Below are positions 46,801 to 57,723 of a stretch of DNA of 64,000 bases, piece after piece. Every line of letters starts with the position of its first letter. Within the stretch, counting starts at the first letter, position 1. Under the pieces are notes generated by a model that searched no databases, had not been told where the DNA came from, and saw only the letters and a program-made list of their open reading frames with translations. Both the position numbers and the translations under genes were made by a program. The DNA is from Anarhynchus alexandrinus (Eukaryota > Chordata > Aves > Charadriiformes > Charadriidae), in contig VUYV01000190.1 in the NCBI GenBank assembly GCA_008711295.1, positions 457,267 to 521,266 of the forward strand, read 5' to 3'.

Positions 46801-49800
46801 GAGGTTGGAAGGGACCTTTAAGATCATCAAGTCCAACCGTTAACCTACCCTGGAAAAAAAACAAAACAAAAAAAAANNNNNNNNNNNNNNNNNNNNNNNN
46901 NNNNNNNNNNNNNNNNNNNNNNNNNNNNNNNNNNNNNNNNNNNNNNNNNNNNNNNNNNNNNNNNNNNNNNNNNNNNNNNNNNNNNNNNNNNNNNNNNNNN
47001 NNNNNNNNNNNNNNNNNNNNNNNNNNNNNNNNNNNNNNNNNNNNNNNNNNNNNNNNNNNNNNNNNNNNNNNNNNNNNNNNNNNNNNNNNNNNNNNNNNNN
47101 NNNNNNNNNNNNNNNNNNNNNNNNNNNNNNNNNNNNNNNNNNNNNNNNNNNNNNNNNNNNNNNNNNNNNNNNNNNNNNNNNNNNNNNNNNNNNNNNNNNN
47201 NNNNNNNNNNNNNNNNNNNNNNNNNNNNNNNNNNNNNNNNNNNNNNNNNNNNNNNNNNNNNNNNNNNNNNNNNNNNNNNNNNNNNNNNNNNNNNNNNNNN
47301 NNNNNNNNNNNNNNNNNNNNNNNNNNNNNNNNNNNNNNGGCAGCTTTCGAGCCACTCTGCCCCCAGTCTGTAGCGCTGCATGGGGTTGTTGTGACCCAAG
47401 TGCAGGACCCGACACTTGGCCTTGTTGAACCTCATACCATTGGCCTCAGCCCATCTGTCCAGCCTGTCCAGATCCCTCTGCAGAGCCAATCTACCCTCAA
47501 GCAGATCAACACGCCCCCTTAGTTTAGTGTCGTCTGCGAACTTACTGAGGGTGTATTCGATCCCCTCATCCAGATCATTGATAAAGATATTAAAGAGAAC
47601 CAGCCCCAGCACCGATCCCTGGGGGACACCACTTGTGACTGGACACCAACTGGATTTCACTCCGTTTACCACCACTCTCTGGGTACGGCCATCCAGCCAG
47701 TTTTTTACCCAGCAAAGAGTACACCTGTCTAGGCCATGAGCAGCCAGTCTTCATAGCACGTGAGACCCCTGGAGAAAAACCACCCAGACACTGTACCTAC
47801 CACTGCCTTCTGCAACTGCCACTGGTCCTCATCTTGGCAGGGGGAATATCCCTTCTGCAGGGTATGTTGCACTCTCAGTTCCTGAAGCAAACTCTTCTTT
47901 CGGGACATTCTCATGCGGGCCAGGGCTGCCATTCCAACTCTTCTGAGGGTTAACCTTCTGAGTACTGAACACAGCAGAAGTCGGTGTTTTTGCAATATAA
48001 AGTTAACAGACCTGTAGAAAGGACCATTAAAAATCAATCAGGTAAGTTGTTTTCTCATTTGGCACACCTGTGTTCAGCGACTGTATTCACTCTGCAATGC
48101 CTTCTCCTGCAAAGAATGCTTGGGAGAGCTGCTCAGGTGTAAAGAATGGTATTGCTGTGATACACTTCTAGTTCTGTCACACTGAAGTTAAAATAAAAAT
48201 AGGAAGAAAAAGAGATAAATAATCATCTATAATTACATGATAAAACTTTTTTAATAGGAGACTTGAAAGAAGATGAAAAGAGAATGTAATCAGAACTACA
48301 GGAAAGTTATTTCAAGAAAATGCAGGACAGCATATCTTGGATTACCAAGGAGGTGCACTCTGAAGAGACATTGAAGAGGCTAGTGTTAGCTGGCAGGGTA
48401 GACATGGCTGAAGCAAGTTTGGGGTAAGTTTTAAACAGGAGAGCAAGTTTTGAAGTCGATCCTGGACCAGGTGAGTGAAATCTGTGTGCACATTTGGGAT
48501 GACGTTGTTTGTGCCTGTATTGAACTTGTGTGTATATGTAAGGCACCAGGAGCTCTCTAGATACCTAATGTTGGGAAATATTGAAGTCAGAGAATGTGAA
48601 AACGTAATGTTGAACTGAAAAGGAGAGCCAAAATAAAGGAGTAGAATGGCAATTACACCAATATTCCAAATAGACGAGTCTTCAAATGCTTTGATATTTG
48701 GTAATGTGAAGACCATAGTGAATTAAGTAATTTGATATCTTAATCAAAACAAGGCGGGTAACACAGAATTGTGGTTTTTTGAGACATATCTCTATCAAAG
48801 GGATGTTTAGCTATACAAAGATGAGATAAAACTACAAGTTTTCTTGGTGAATACAGACAGAGAATGCAAGAGAGCAGTCATTATCATGCAAAGGAATGGT
48901 CAGTGGCATTCTAATAGCAGAAAGCAAAGGTAGAGCTCAATGGTGCTGAACTGAACATTTTATCTTTAAGAGTATCCAACTCCAACGTGACATACAAAGT
49001 ACAAAGAGAGGCTGGTTCAAGATTAGAAATCACTCACAAACACAGGAGCAGATACACAGAAAGCACACCACTTGACAAATCACAGAAGACTATTTTTTCT
49101 ATTTACCAGGAGTCATGGTACCTCTGTTTTTTTTTAATTTGTTTTTGATACTCAGACAAAAAACTAGAGTAACTGCCTCTCTGTCTGAAGGTGCTCATAA
49201 CCCCTCAACACTGCTTTCCACAATGTAACGTGCACAAGTTTTTATCTGTGCATGCAGCAGTGCAGTCGTACCTCACCACTTACTGATAAAACCAAACTTA
49301 CTCATCACTGAGGCATCCTAGTCTGCTTACGACACCTTGAATTATCTTCTCTTGTTTCTCAGACAGGTGCTTTTGCATCACAGCAGACAGAGCATATTCC
49401 TTTATCCATAGCTAAAAGCAGGGGAAAAAAATTACAATAGTAAGATACTCTGATTTCAGTCATTCTAGTCACCGCACTACAAAACAGGGGTTTATTTGAT
49501 GTTATTTTGCTAAAAAAAAATCATCCCCCTCTTTCAAGAAACAAACTCATGCTGAATTAAAATTATTCTACTTAGGAATACTTTTTTCTCAACCATCAAA
49601 GCTCACTGAAAAGAAAGGGAGGCTTTGCACTGTTTTGGATCAGCCCTGAGCTGTGTCTCCTACAGATTTTCCAGTTTCAGCAAGAGAGGAACAAAAGAAA
49701 ATGAACAATACGGCACAAAATATTGCATTGATGCTTATCAGCAGGTTGCAGTGGGCTTTTCGTTTGGGGTTTTTTTTTACTACTAGAGAATGTAGTTTTT

Positions 49801-52800
49801 ATTTTCACTGAACAAAATAAAGATATCATCTTCCATCACACTTTTGTGTATAATACACAGTGCTAACAGTTAGAAATGGAGATTGTGTGATTAGGTTTAT
49901 GAACTGCAAGTTTACAGCCCCTTCAGGGTGATATTTAGATCAAAGAATTTAATCTTTAAATGTTTTGATGGATTTTCCATTAGACTGTAAACTTTTGGAG
50001 ATATAGACTTAAGATTTTGTTTACTGTATTGCCAGAAATTAATGAATAACAAGCCGTAAGATGAAATGGTTGTAAGGCCCAAACTCTATTATCATGAGAT
50101 GAAGAGTATATTTTAGGCTACACTGGCAGCTGGATGAATGCAGGTTGCCTGCAGATATATGCAGAGCCCTAAATTAAATATAATACTCAGTCTCTCTGAC
50201 AGCTTCACTTCACGTTCTAGCCTCGTTCAGAACATGAGGGACTAAATTTTGTATTATTGCAGACAGCAAGGTTTCACTAGATCAATATGTCCAGCAAAGA
50301 GTCAGATACGTAATGGCACAATTATGTTAGGAACTAGGAGTGGTACTGGGCCTTCCTGCTGGATTTGATAGTCTTTTCCTTGGGAAGCAGTGATCCATGC
50401 AGGAGAGAGGCTTTATCTGTGAGCACAGAATGAACTCCCTCGGGAAGTGCAGAACACCAGAAACCACATCATCTTTGGCTTTAAAATAGAAATGTACTTC
50501 TTTCTTGGATAGCACCTTCTCTGTAGTATACACAGCAACACATATAACTGACCCCTCTCCATGCAGAAAGCCTTACCAAAACACATACTCCTGAGCAGGA
50601 TGCCCGGGAAGGATGGGCAGGCAGTCAAAAACCGGTGACAGATGGAAAGAGTGTCGCTGAGCATGAGAAGCACAGCTCAAAAGTTTGTACAGCGCCAGGG
50701 AGCCCACCAGGCTGCTCTCAGAAAGAGCCACAAGACGTACCTGTGTAGCCAGACCTCAACTGATTTGAGTCTAAGCAATTCTTAAAATCCCAGAGCACAG
50801 CCGAGCACACTGCCTTCTCTGATTGCACGCTGCAAGTGTCAAACTAAGGTCTATCAGGTCTCCAGGTATCATCATGACAGATGGCAAATACTTGCTTGAA
50901 GTAATAACTTTATCAGTATTTCCCTTTAGCAGCTCTGTGGATATGTCTTCCGAGTGTTTCACGCCTCTCTGCATACGCCTAGTAGATCCATCACACTGTG
51001 TATTTCAATGTCTCTTTCAGCAGTTAAAAGAAGGGCTGAAAAAGACCTTTTACTTTCTAGAAGTATTTTCATTTTCAATGAGAGCCTGCCTGCGGCTCAG
51101 ATGTGGCTTCCCATCATTTTTGGAGACCTAGTCATTTACTGAGAAGTTGCTCGTGAAGGGCCTGTCTGCACACTTACTGTCAAACAGCACGTGGATTAAA
51201 TCTGTGTAGATCACCAAGATATAGAAGACAGAAGAGGTTTTCTGAATTACAACTGGAATGGCGAATGATATAATATTGCAGCCAAGAACCCAAGATTTAG
51301 CACCTCTGCTGCTATTGGTATATTCTATCCAAAAAGGCACTCAGAATGATAACAAAACAGGAATTGTAGTTGTTGTTTACTTCTGTTTATGAAGAAATAG
51401 CTGAGTTCTGTAGCGGTGAACACCAAGTGTCTTTGAAGGGAAAAGAATGAGTCACCTTTTCCATTGTGAGTGCATTTAAGGTAAAATTTGTAACGTGTCT
51501 CTTCACCCCCCTGAGACTAATGGAAAGCTCAGAAACAGAGCAGAAAATCCCCTCGTGCAGAGTTATTAAACTGAACAGTAGAAGTACCTCAGCCATATAA
51601 GTAGTAAGAGAACAAAGAGGAAAGGAGGGGGATTATTACACATTTAAAATGGGATGATAACTAAGGAAGATTGAGATTTGGACCAAATACCAATACATTC
51701 CTGTTCTTGGGAATGGCTTTACTTTGCTCAGAGACAGGTCAGTACAGAACGGAGAAAATGACGCTGCTGCACAGACTCAGCAGCTGGAAGAGCACTTGGG
51801 CTCTCCGATTCCTGCATTTAACCAGTAAAATCAGTGACAAAAGCATCACAAATGAGGGAGTAAAGCTCTGGGAAACGTCTGGCTCCTTGAAAAGAAGAGT
51901 CATTCCAATCACTATGAAAAAGTGAGTATAAAATTAAGAGAAAGCAATAAAATGCACACCATGTCAAAACTGATAAGCAGATGCTGGTTCAGCTTTCTGA
52001 GTATCAAGCAACGATGTGGGAATGGACAGAAATCTCCTCCCCCCGTTTTTTTCTCTGTAAGCTTCTCAGTGTTTTGCTTCCTGGCAACAAGTCCATTAAA
52101 AGACCTTCTGAAGCACTACTAACGTTAAGTACTACTCTCTGGCAACAGAGGTGAGGAATTTGCCTTTGGTAGGTAATGAAACCCATAAAATATTTTTAGA
52201 CCTCAGATAAAACAGCACATTAGACCCAAGTAAGCTCACTCTTTTTTCTGCAGCTCTCAGTTTGACGTTTTTAGCACAGATTCTCAGGAAATGGAAGGAA
52301 AGCAATTTCTCCCTAACAGCCTGTAGATGGGGTGTGATGCACATTGAATGCCAAGCAAGTACCTCAGCCTGGTGCAGCAGTCTGCTCCCCAAAACCGCTG
52401 CCCAGGCAGGAGAGCTCAGCTACAGAAATCATGAAGTAGGGGCTATGTGGGAAGTGGGAGAATCCTCAAAATTTGTTTTCATTAGTCATTTATTCTCATT
52501 TGCCTCACTCACATCCTCATGCATATAAGGCAAAAATTAAATATGAAACTGATTTTTTTCTTTTTGGTTGTAAAAGAGATTCTGTTCCCCCAAAGGACAC
52601 CATATTCCAGATACGTATAAATGCTAGGAAAGATAATCTCAAAAAAAGTGCAGTTCAAGTAAATGGGAAAAATGTTTTTTTGAGCCACCTTGAAAAGCAC
52701 ACATAAATACTCTGGTGGAAAGCCTTCTGGTGTTAGACTTCCCAAGTCTGTAAAGCAGGCGACTATGTAACTATTGATACAATACATTTATCAAGAGGCA

Positions 52801-55800
52801 AATGAAAGACATATCTTCTTCTGGAAAATGCCTGATAAATCAAAAGGCCTGTTAATATGAATGTTGATTTATGGATCTTCTGTCACGTTCAGCACTGTAA
52901 CACCTATGGAATCTCCTAAATGACATGATAACCTGCCACAAGCGTCCGATCTCTCTTCTTATTTTCTTAAGGTGGAAACCAAGTGCTCCTTTTTATAGGA
53001 TGCAAATGTCAGCTTATTGCTTAAATGCGCATGCTAATGTGTTTATACTAGGAAAGAGCCAAGAAATGAACTTTGCATTTGAACATAATATAATGAGTTG
53101 TGTGATGTTTTTCAGACTCGTGTATACAGGAAAATCTACCAGCCTAGCTTTGACAGAATAGCTATCTTCCTGCATGTTCTCTTTGAGACAGAGCAGACTT
53201 TTTTCCAGTTTAGTTCAAACCACTTCCAAAAAGCCACATGCATTAAGTTAAAACAGCTACTTAAGCTCCTGCAAAGAATATTGTCTTGAGGAATCACAAA
53301 TTTTCGCACTAGGAGAAACCCTTGTCTCTTCTAGGAATTTATCCCACAGAATCACTCGTCCTTAGGAAAGCTCTGTCTGCTACTCAGGAAATTTTTGTAT
53401 TGAATAAGGCCCAACTGCAGTGCAGGTGACCCAGAGACCAATGTGAGAGCTCTGTCATTGCTAAGTGAATTCCTCTATAGTTCAGTAATTACTGTTAATG
53501 ATGTCAGCAAACCCTTTATTCTTTTTTTGTTCAGCTAGGAAGCCATCTGCTTTATATTATGAATGTTACGGTACACTGAAAGTGATAGAAAGTCAACTTT
53601 CTAATTTAAATAATCTATGCTTGGGCATGACTGGAACATCTGAATTCACGTACAATGAATCCATCATACAGTGCTGCCCAAAGAGCTATTATCCAGCAAC
53701 TGGCACCCGGAGATGAACTAATCCTTTTAATTCCTTGAGAAAAAATGCCAGGGTGTGGTTTCTCCACTCAACACTGTGCCCAATGATAGTAACAGAGGAA
53801 TGCATAAACAGCATTTTTGGAACAAAACTTTAGACTTGAGATCTCCCTCTCTGTGGAGAGTCTCCTAGCCGTTAAACAACATCCTCTCTGGCCCTGAACA
53901 ATGGCTGTGGTTCAATGGGACAGTGGAAGGACCAGAGCAGAGATGCCGTCACATGCACTCTGACTTCTGAGACTAATCATAAATTGCACATCAGAACCTC
54001 CTTCTTCTCCAGCTGTGGTTTTTAATGACAGCAGATACCACCATAGTGCTTTGGGGTCCATGAACTGAGACATGCTCGGAGCGCACCCACTAGACCAGGC
54101 TGCTCAGGTCATTCACATACAAGGACAAGCAATTTGTGAACCCTTGTTGAATGTGAAAACGAACTGCAACCTAGAGGTTTAAGCTTGCCAAGTCAGGTAT
54201 TGAATCTAATACTTGATCAAAAGGGGCAAAATTAAAAAAGTTGAGGTCAAACATTGTTTCTTTAATCGCTGAAGGTATAGATATGCCAAATTCAAACAAT
54301 AAATGACAGCCAGCACTCCTTGAAAACACAAATGCCTGCCCTTAACTTAAAGCATGTGAGCAGACTCACTGGCATCAGTGGTTGGTCCCCAGCATATTTT
54401 AGTTTAGTTTGCTAGATATCCCTGTGACAGAGAAACAAAAGAGGCAAGCAGAATTGTTTTTCAAAATAGTTGAGATAACAGGTAAGTTACAATAAAGTAA
54501 ATATAAAATGATCAGGGAGGTGCATGTTGTATAACTCCAGATAGAAGAAAACAGAGAAGAAAAAAAGGAAATGGCTAAGAATTTCCAACGAATAATTTTA
54601 CTTTTGGATTCCCAAGGGTATTCTAAAACCACTGGTCAGCAAACCACTCTACCAGATTTAGTAGGAAGCCCACAGTTTCCTGAATCACGGGGTTTTATGG
54701 AAGAACCGTAAATATGAGTGGGTGGAAAACTTAAACACCTTATAGCAGTCTGTAATAATTAGGGACTCAATCAGTACCTTACTACCCATGTACTGGATTG
54801 TCCAGGCACTTTGGAGAATGTATGACTTTGCCAGTGTTAAAGAACTCTGCCAACCTTTTATTTAAGAAGCTCCAATTACTATATATGTTGCAGCACACAC
54901 TTGACATTTGGGAAGGGTCACACCTTTGTATAGAGAAAGTCCTTCTTTGACTAAGCTGTGTTAGTCTTCAAAGCAGTGTTAATAAAGACACAGCACTGCA
55001 TGAATAAATTGAAGGTATATTTGAGTTCTAGTCTAATGCTAAAGATACATGCCTCTGCATTTACTGTTGTTGCTTTTCTCCTCTGGTGTCAATGCCCCTT
55101 ATGCTGGGGACAAACAGAGCAGGAAAGCTGGATGTGTGTTTCTTCACCTTTTCAGAGCAAAGAATAAGTTTTATATAAAGTGTGTATCACATGTTTCTAA
55201 TTATTACAGTATTAATGCATAAAAATGATTACAAAATACTTATTATTGTATGGCCTCCTTTTCTGTAAACTGTACTTTTATGTACCCTCTCCAAACAGAC
55301 CGGATGAAGGTTTTTTTGAACCGCTTCTGTAGGTGCTCAAGAGTTGAGGACATCAGACAGCAGCCTTGCCAAAAAACGTTTATGTGCTGACAAAGTCGCC
55401 AAAGACTGTGGACAGATGTTCAGTAATTACACTGACTCCTCTATGCAAGTCTACATGCACAGCATATATATTCACTCCATACCACAGGTCAAACTGCCCA
55501 TCCTGAGTCTGGACCTGTGTCTGGACATGGGCTGTATATCTGTACACAAAATACTCCCCACAGATAAGTATCTTGATTTTTTTTCCGTATCCGTGTTTTT
55601 AGACTCTGGGTCCCAGAATGTAATATATGTCTTACTTTTTTTTCTTGCAATAGCTGCTCCTGGAAAAGCTTCCAGCGTTTCTGGCGATGGATCTCCCATT
55701 TCTCCAGCTGAGGGATCAAATTCTCCTGCCATTCCTCTTTCAGAAGCTCACATTCTCTTACAGAGAGGCCAGTCACAACAGGCAGGGTCTGAAGAAACAG

Positions 55801-57723
55801 CTCCGTCACCAACTCCACTAAGGCATGGGAAGCTTTAGAGTACAGCTCCTAACAGAGGGACAAAGAGGGACAGAGAGAGACAGGTGAGAAAGTGAACCCC
55901 CCACAGTCCTTTGGGGCTGTTTCATTGCATGTCTCTATGATGCCAGTGAGGGAACCATGTCCCAGAGAAGACACTGGGCCAGTGACCGACCCCTACAGCT
56001 AAAACCCCACGCCACTAATGCTTGAGTTAAAAAGACCAGGTTTTGTAGATGGAACAACTTGAGTGTTTTGGTTCAAGGCATGCAAGGGTGTTTAAAATGC
56101 AACAGTGGCATAAGCACATGAGACCTTGAATCCTAACTGTTGCCCACACGCAATTGCAGTACGAAGAGTATCTTGTTTTACTGGCTATGGCAATGTGTTA
56201 TAAAAACACTTATTTTGAAAGTTGCTGTGGAAACAATCTGGTGCAGCACAACACCTCATAAGCACATTTTCAAAGGTATAAATGAATGAAGGCAAGAAAG
56301 AAGAAAGAGTTAAAAGGGAGAGTATGGCATTTAGACAGATAAAATTGACACTAGTCATATTATATAGAAGGTGCTCCAAAACATGACACTCTTCAATGCA
56401 TTCTGGAAAGACAAAATTATTCAAATTCCTTCTGACGCAGAACAGGTTCAAGCCTAGGAAAACAAACATCTTCTGGTGGTTTTACTGAAACTAGTCCCAT
56501 ATGAGTGGTTTTCAATTGCTGAGGCTGTTTCACTCACAAGAAGAGTTTGGGTGATTTAGTCAGATGGCATCCAAGATAAAAAGTCTGTTCAAAACACCTA
56601 ATTTCACTATAAAATACACAGTGATGATATGAGCTGTGTTTGCAAACTTGCTACAATTTGAGATAATCCCTGAGGAGAAGGCGTGAGGGCAGGTAGCTTT
56701 CCCCAGAGGAAGAGAGAAAATAAAAACACATTGGAAAGGTCACACGGACACTGCAGTCCTCCTGCAGTACGAAGAGCTATTTTTGCGTGAGTTCCACGTG
56801 AAACCAGTCCAAAAAGCTTGATTGCCTATTTGGTTTTACTTTCATTGTAAATTGATGTTAGCCCTCTTGAAAACATTTATATTTCTTTCTTTTCCTTAAA
56901 ATACAGCTAATATTTTTAAAACTCTTTTCAGCATTCCTGTTGCAAAAACGTGTCAAGTCTCCTAGCTGTAGCCTTCTTTTAAATATAGGTTTAATTACAA
57001 TAGGTTTAATTACAAAGTGTTCAAAATCTAGAACTTCTCAATAGAAACACAGACATATTTATCCAGATGTCAAAACCAGCTCATAGACATGAAAAGTTCT
57101 AGTGGACTTGTCTTTTTCCGGAAGACACACTGGTATAATGTACTATTGTGTAAGAACCCATTCTAACTGCTAATTGTGGTGTCATAAAAAAGAAAGTAAG
57201 ACCAAAAAACCCCCAAAAACCAAAAGAGGATGTTAAATTGCAAAGTCAAGAACTCAGAAATAAAGAATGACCAGAACTTAGGTTGCATGTGAAATATCGT
57301 TCTGTGCTCCCATAATGATAAATCTGGGATTCACGTAGTGTTTCCACAGGACCTTTATCTGTTCTGTCTTTAGATTTATCAATACCCATTGAATGAACAG
57401 ATTTCTTAAAAATCTTTATTTTGTACTTCTCATTTATTGTAAAATATCCAAACTGTGCACTGAATACTAAATTATTATTTTCCTTCTGGGATCCCTCTAG
57501 GATGCTAATCACCATATTAATGAGCTGTTTCAAGAATAAATAGCTTATCTTAAGACCTCCCTGCAGTAGTCTCTTCTTATGGATAAAATTGAGGCACAAC
57601 ACTATCAAAATTGTTCAGTACACCTTCGAGACAAGCTGTCTTGATTTTTTCCACTCTTACCTGTTTAAAGCATGCAAAATCTTCAGAAACCAGGTCCCAC
57701 TGGCTTTGTTTAATATCAAAGTG
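34800..57723 (-). CDS. EVC: EVC (Ellis-van Creveld ciliary protein), 3' half, exons 11?-21
   Basis: Exons in transcript order (minus strand): 57661-57723 (tentative), 55636-55848, 49302-49411, 47801-48011, 44199-44405, 43238-43382, 39683-39788, 37593-37719, 37233-37326, 35903-36014, 34800-34875. The product aligns with human EVC residues ~501-992 as I recall them. Clear matches include [46 protein letters not shown] and [12 protein letters not shown] is a single-pass membrane protein at the base of the primary cilium. It pairs with EVC2 and relays Smoothened activation to GLI factors; loss in humans causes Ellis-van Creveld syndrome. This part is the intracellular coiled-coil-rich region, full of Glu, Gln, Lys and Leu. 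The N-terminal membrane segment and earlier exons lie outside. CRMP1 as convergent neighbour supports the call. The final exon begins with an in-frame TGA (see findings). Confidence 0.92.
35903..36014 (-). CDS. EVC: EVC exon 20 (112 bp)
   Basis: Acceptor tttggcaattcag, donor CAG|GTACAG. It completes a Gly codon and encodes [20 protein letters not shown] then [16 protein letters not shown] and two bases of an Arg codon. Human has EKPLRTKRKK and DQTSGSLSSKR here. The segment is low-complexity, charged and likely disordered, so support rests on phase, borders and position. Confidence 0.85.
37233..37326 (-). CDS. EVC: EVC exon 19 (94 bp)
   Basis: Acceptor atccttgtgtgcag, donor G|GTTTGT (weak). 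It encodes [20 protein letters not shown] then [11 protein letters not shown]. Human has [20 protein letters not shown], which makes this one of the clearest matches. The basic tail begins here. Confidence 0.95.
37593..37719 (-). CDS. EVC: EVC exon 18 (127 bp)
   Basis: Acceptor ttctcttgaccag, donor CGG|GTAAAT. It completes an Arg codon and encodes [40 protein letters not shown] and LR. Human has [20 protein letters not shown] and LLEAQLETQLQ. Coiled-coil composition continues. Confidence 0.95.
39683..39788 (-). CDS. EVC: EVC exon 17 (106 or 109 bp, NAGNAG acceptor)
   Basis: The acceptor region reads ttatttcagcag, so splicing can start at 39788 or at 39791 with one extra codon. It encodes [20 protein letters not shown] then [14 protein letters not shown], ending AG|GTAAAA. 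Human has LRKKQELSN and AVHQR at the same points. The middle is poorly conserved, as it is in the human protein. It was too short and split to stand out as an open frame. Confidence 0.9.
43238..43382 (-). CDS. EVC: EVC exon 16 (145 bp)
   Basis: Acceptor gtgtaatgcag, donor CAAG|GTACAT. It encodes [40 protein letters not shown] and LQQLKSLQ, then one base of the next codon. Human has [20 protein letters not shown] and [20 protein letters not shown], so this is an unambiguous match. Confidence 0.96.
44199..44405 (-). CDS. EVC: EVC exon 15 (207 bp)
   Basis: Acceptor tctgattaccag, donor AAG|GTATAT, phase 0 on both sides. It encodes 69 residues, [60 protein letters not shown] and SSDDGEDFK. The segment is strongly coiled-coil-like. 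Human has [20 protein letters not shown] and LLQQHMECAIGQALLVHAR. Confidence 0.96.
44549..44708 (+). repeat. CR1 LINE internal ORF2 fragment
   Basis: Reads agtcccttaggaggcagtcc, gggaaagctggatataattc, gtgcaggagcaggccatccc and ctggctgaacagagagcttt. This matches the CR1 region between endonuclease and reverse transcriptase. It is antisense to EVC. The element lacks a CR1 3' end, which is unusual because CR1 copies normally keep it. Confidence 0.7.
46773..47757 (-). mobile_element. CR1 LINE, 5'-truncated, with assembly gap
   Basis: The 3' terminus is at the left (catagaatcatagaatcata, then ggttggaagggacctttaag on the plus strand). The right part, read on the minus strand, encodes reverse-transcriptase sequence: [25 protein letters not shown], the FADD active-site box, and [12 protein letters not shown]. 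The reading frame from about 47675 to the gap is intact. The middle is hidden by N (46877-47338). It is inserted in EVC intron 14 in the same orientation as the gene, ending about 30-60 bp from the exon 14 donor. The right border is approximate. Confidence 0.9.
46877..47338. other. Assembly gap (462 N)
   Basis: Run of N inside a CR1 element. The left flank is a run of A with two C (aaaaaaaacaaaacaaaa), which does not fit CR1 consensus at that point. Confidence 0.99.
47801..48011 (-). CDS. EVC: EVC exon 14 (211 bp)
   Basis: Acceptor cctttctacag. It completes the Glu codon and encodes [20 protein letters not shown], then [40 protein letters not shown] and [10 protein letters not shown]. The donor is GTG|GTAGGT, chosen because it joins in phase 0 to exon 15 and gives QLQKAV|ESHILEE against human QLLRALEARVLEE. 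A second GT four bases downstream (GTACAG) would shift the frame. A CR1 LINE starts about 30-60 bp beyond the donor. Confidence 0.93.
48012..55635 (-). other. EVC: EVC introns 12 and 13
   Basis: Introns 48012-49301 and 49412-55635. I see no CR1, RNA gene or coding similarity. Many short open frames on both strands have no family resemblance. Confidence 0.7.
49302..49411 (-). CDS. EVC: EVC exon 13 (110 bp)
   Basis: Acceptor ccctgcttttag, donor GA|GTAAGT. It encodes [20 protein letters not shown] then [17 protein letters not shown], ending two bases into a Glu codon. Human has VWMEECALSSVLQTHL and IRGVLGRLGGLTEE. The 110-bp length and phase match the human exon that ends at the known c.1886 boundary. 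Confidence 0.95.
55636..55848 (-). CDS. EVC: EVC exon 12 (213 bp)
   Basis: Acceptor ctttgtccctctgttag is strong; donor AAA|GTAAGA. It encodes 71 residues starting [20 protein letters not shown], then [20 protein letters not shown], ending [15 protein letters not shown]. Human EVC has ELYFS and LFLQTLPGMTGL at the same places, and exon 12 has the same 213-bp length by my residue count. Confidence 0.95.
56986..57015. repeat. 15-bp tandem duplication
   Basis: Two perfect copies of taggtttaattacaa at 56986-57000 and 57001-57015. Confidence 0.95.
57661..57723 (-). CDS. EVC: EVC exon 11, tentative (63 bp)
   Basis: Acceptor ttcctag and donor CAG|GTAAGAG on the minus strand enclose an open stretch encoding [20 protein letters not shown] plus Q. 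Its phase is 0 on both sides, fitting exon 12, and its 21 residues correspond in length to human 501-521, which also end in Gln. Identity is low and the polypyrimidine tract is weak. I could not find a phase-compatible exon 10. Confidence 0.45.

Larger units (their letters stand above)
43383..47800 (-). other. EVC: EVC introns 14 and 15
   Basis: Introns 43383-44198 and 44406-47800. The longer one contains an internal CR1 fragment on the plus strand (44549-44708), possibly a very old repeat at 44821-45050, and a same-sense CR1 with a gap (46773-47757). Confidence 0.75.

Noticed and set aside
46840..47675. Long open frames of 191 and 276 codons.
   Set aside because: They are mostly N. The real part is CR1 reverse transcriptase, annotated as a mobile element and not as a host gene.
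47797..47800. Longer form of EVC exon 14 ending at the downstream donor (GTACAG).
   Set aside because: It would add four bases and break the frame into exon 15. The upstream donor restores a perfect alignment.
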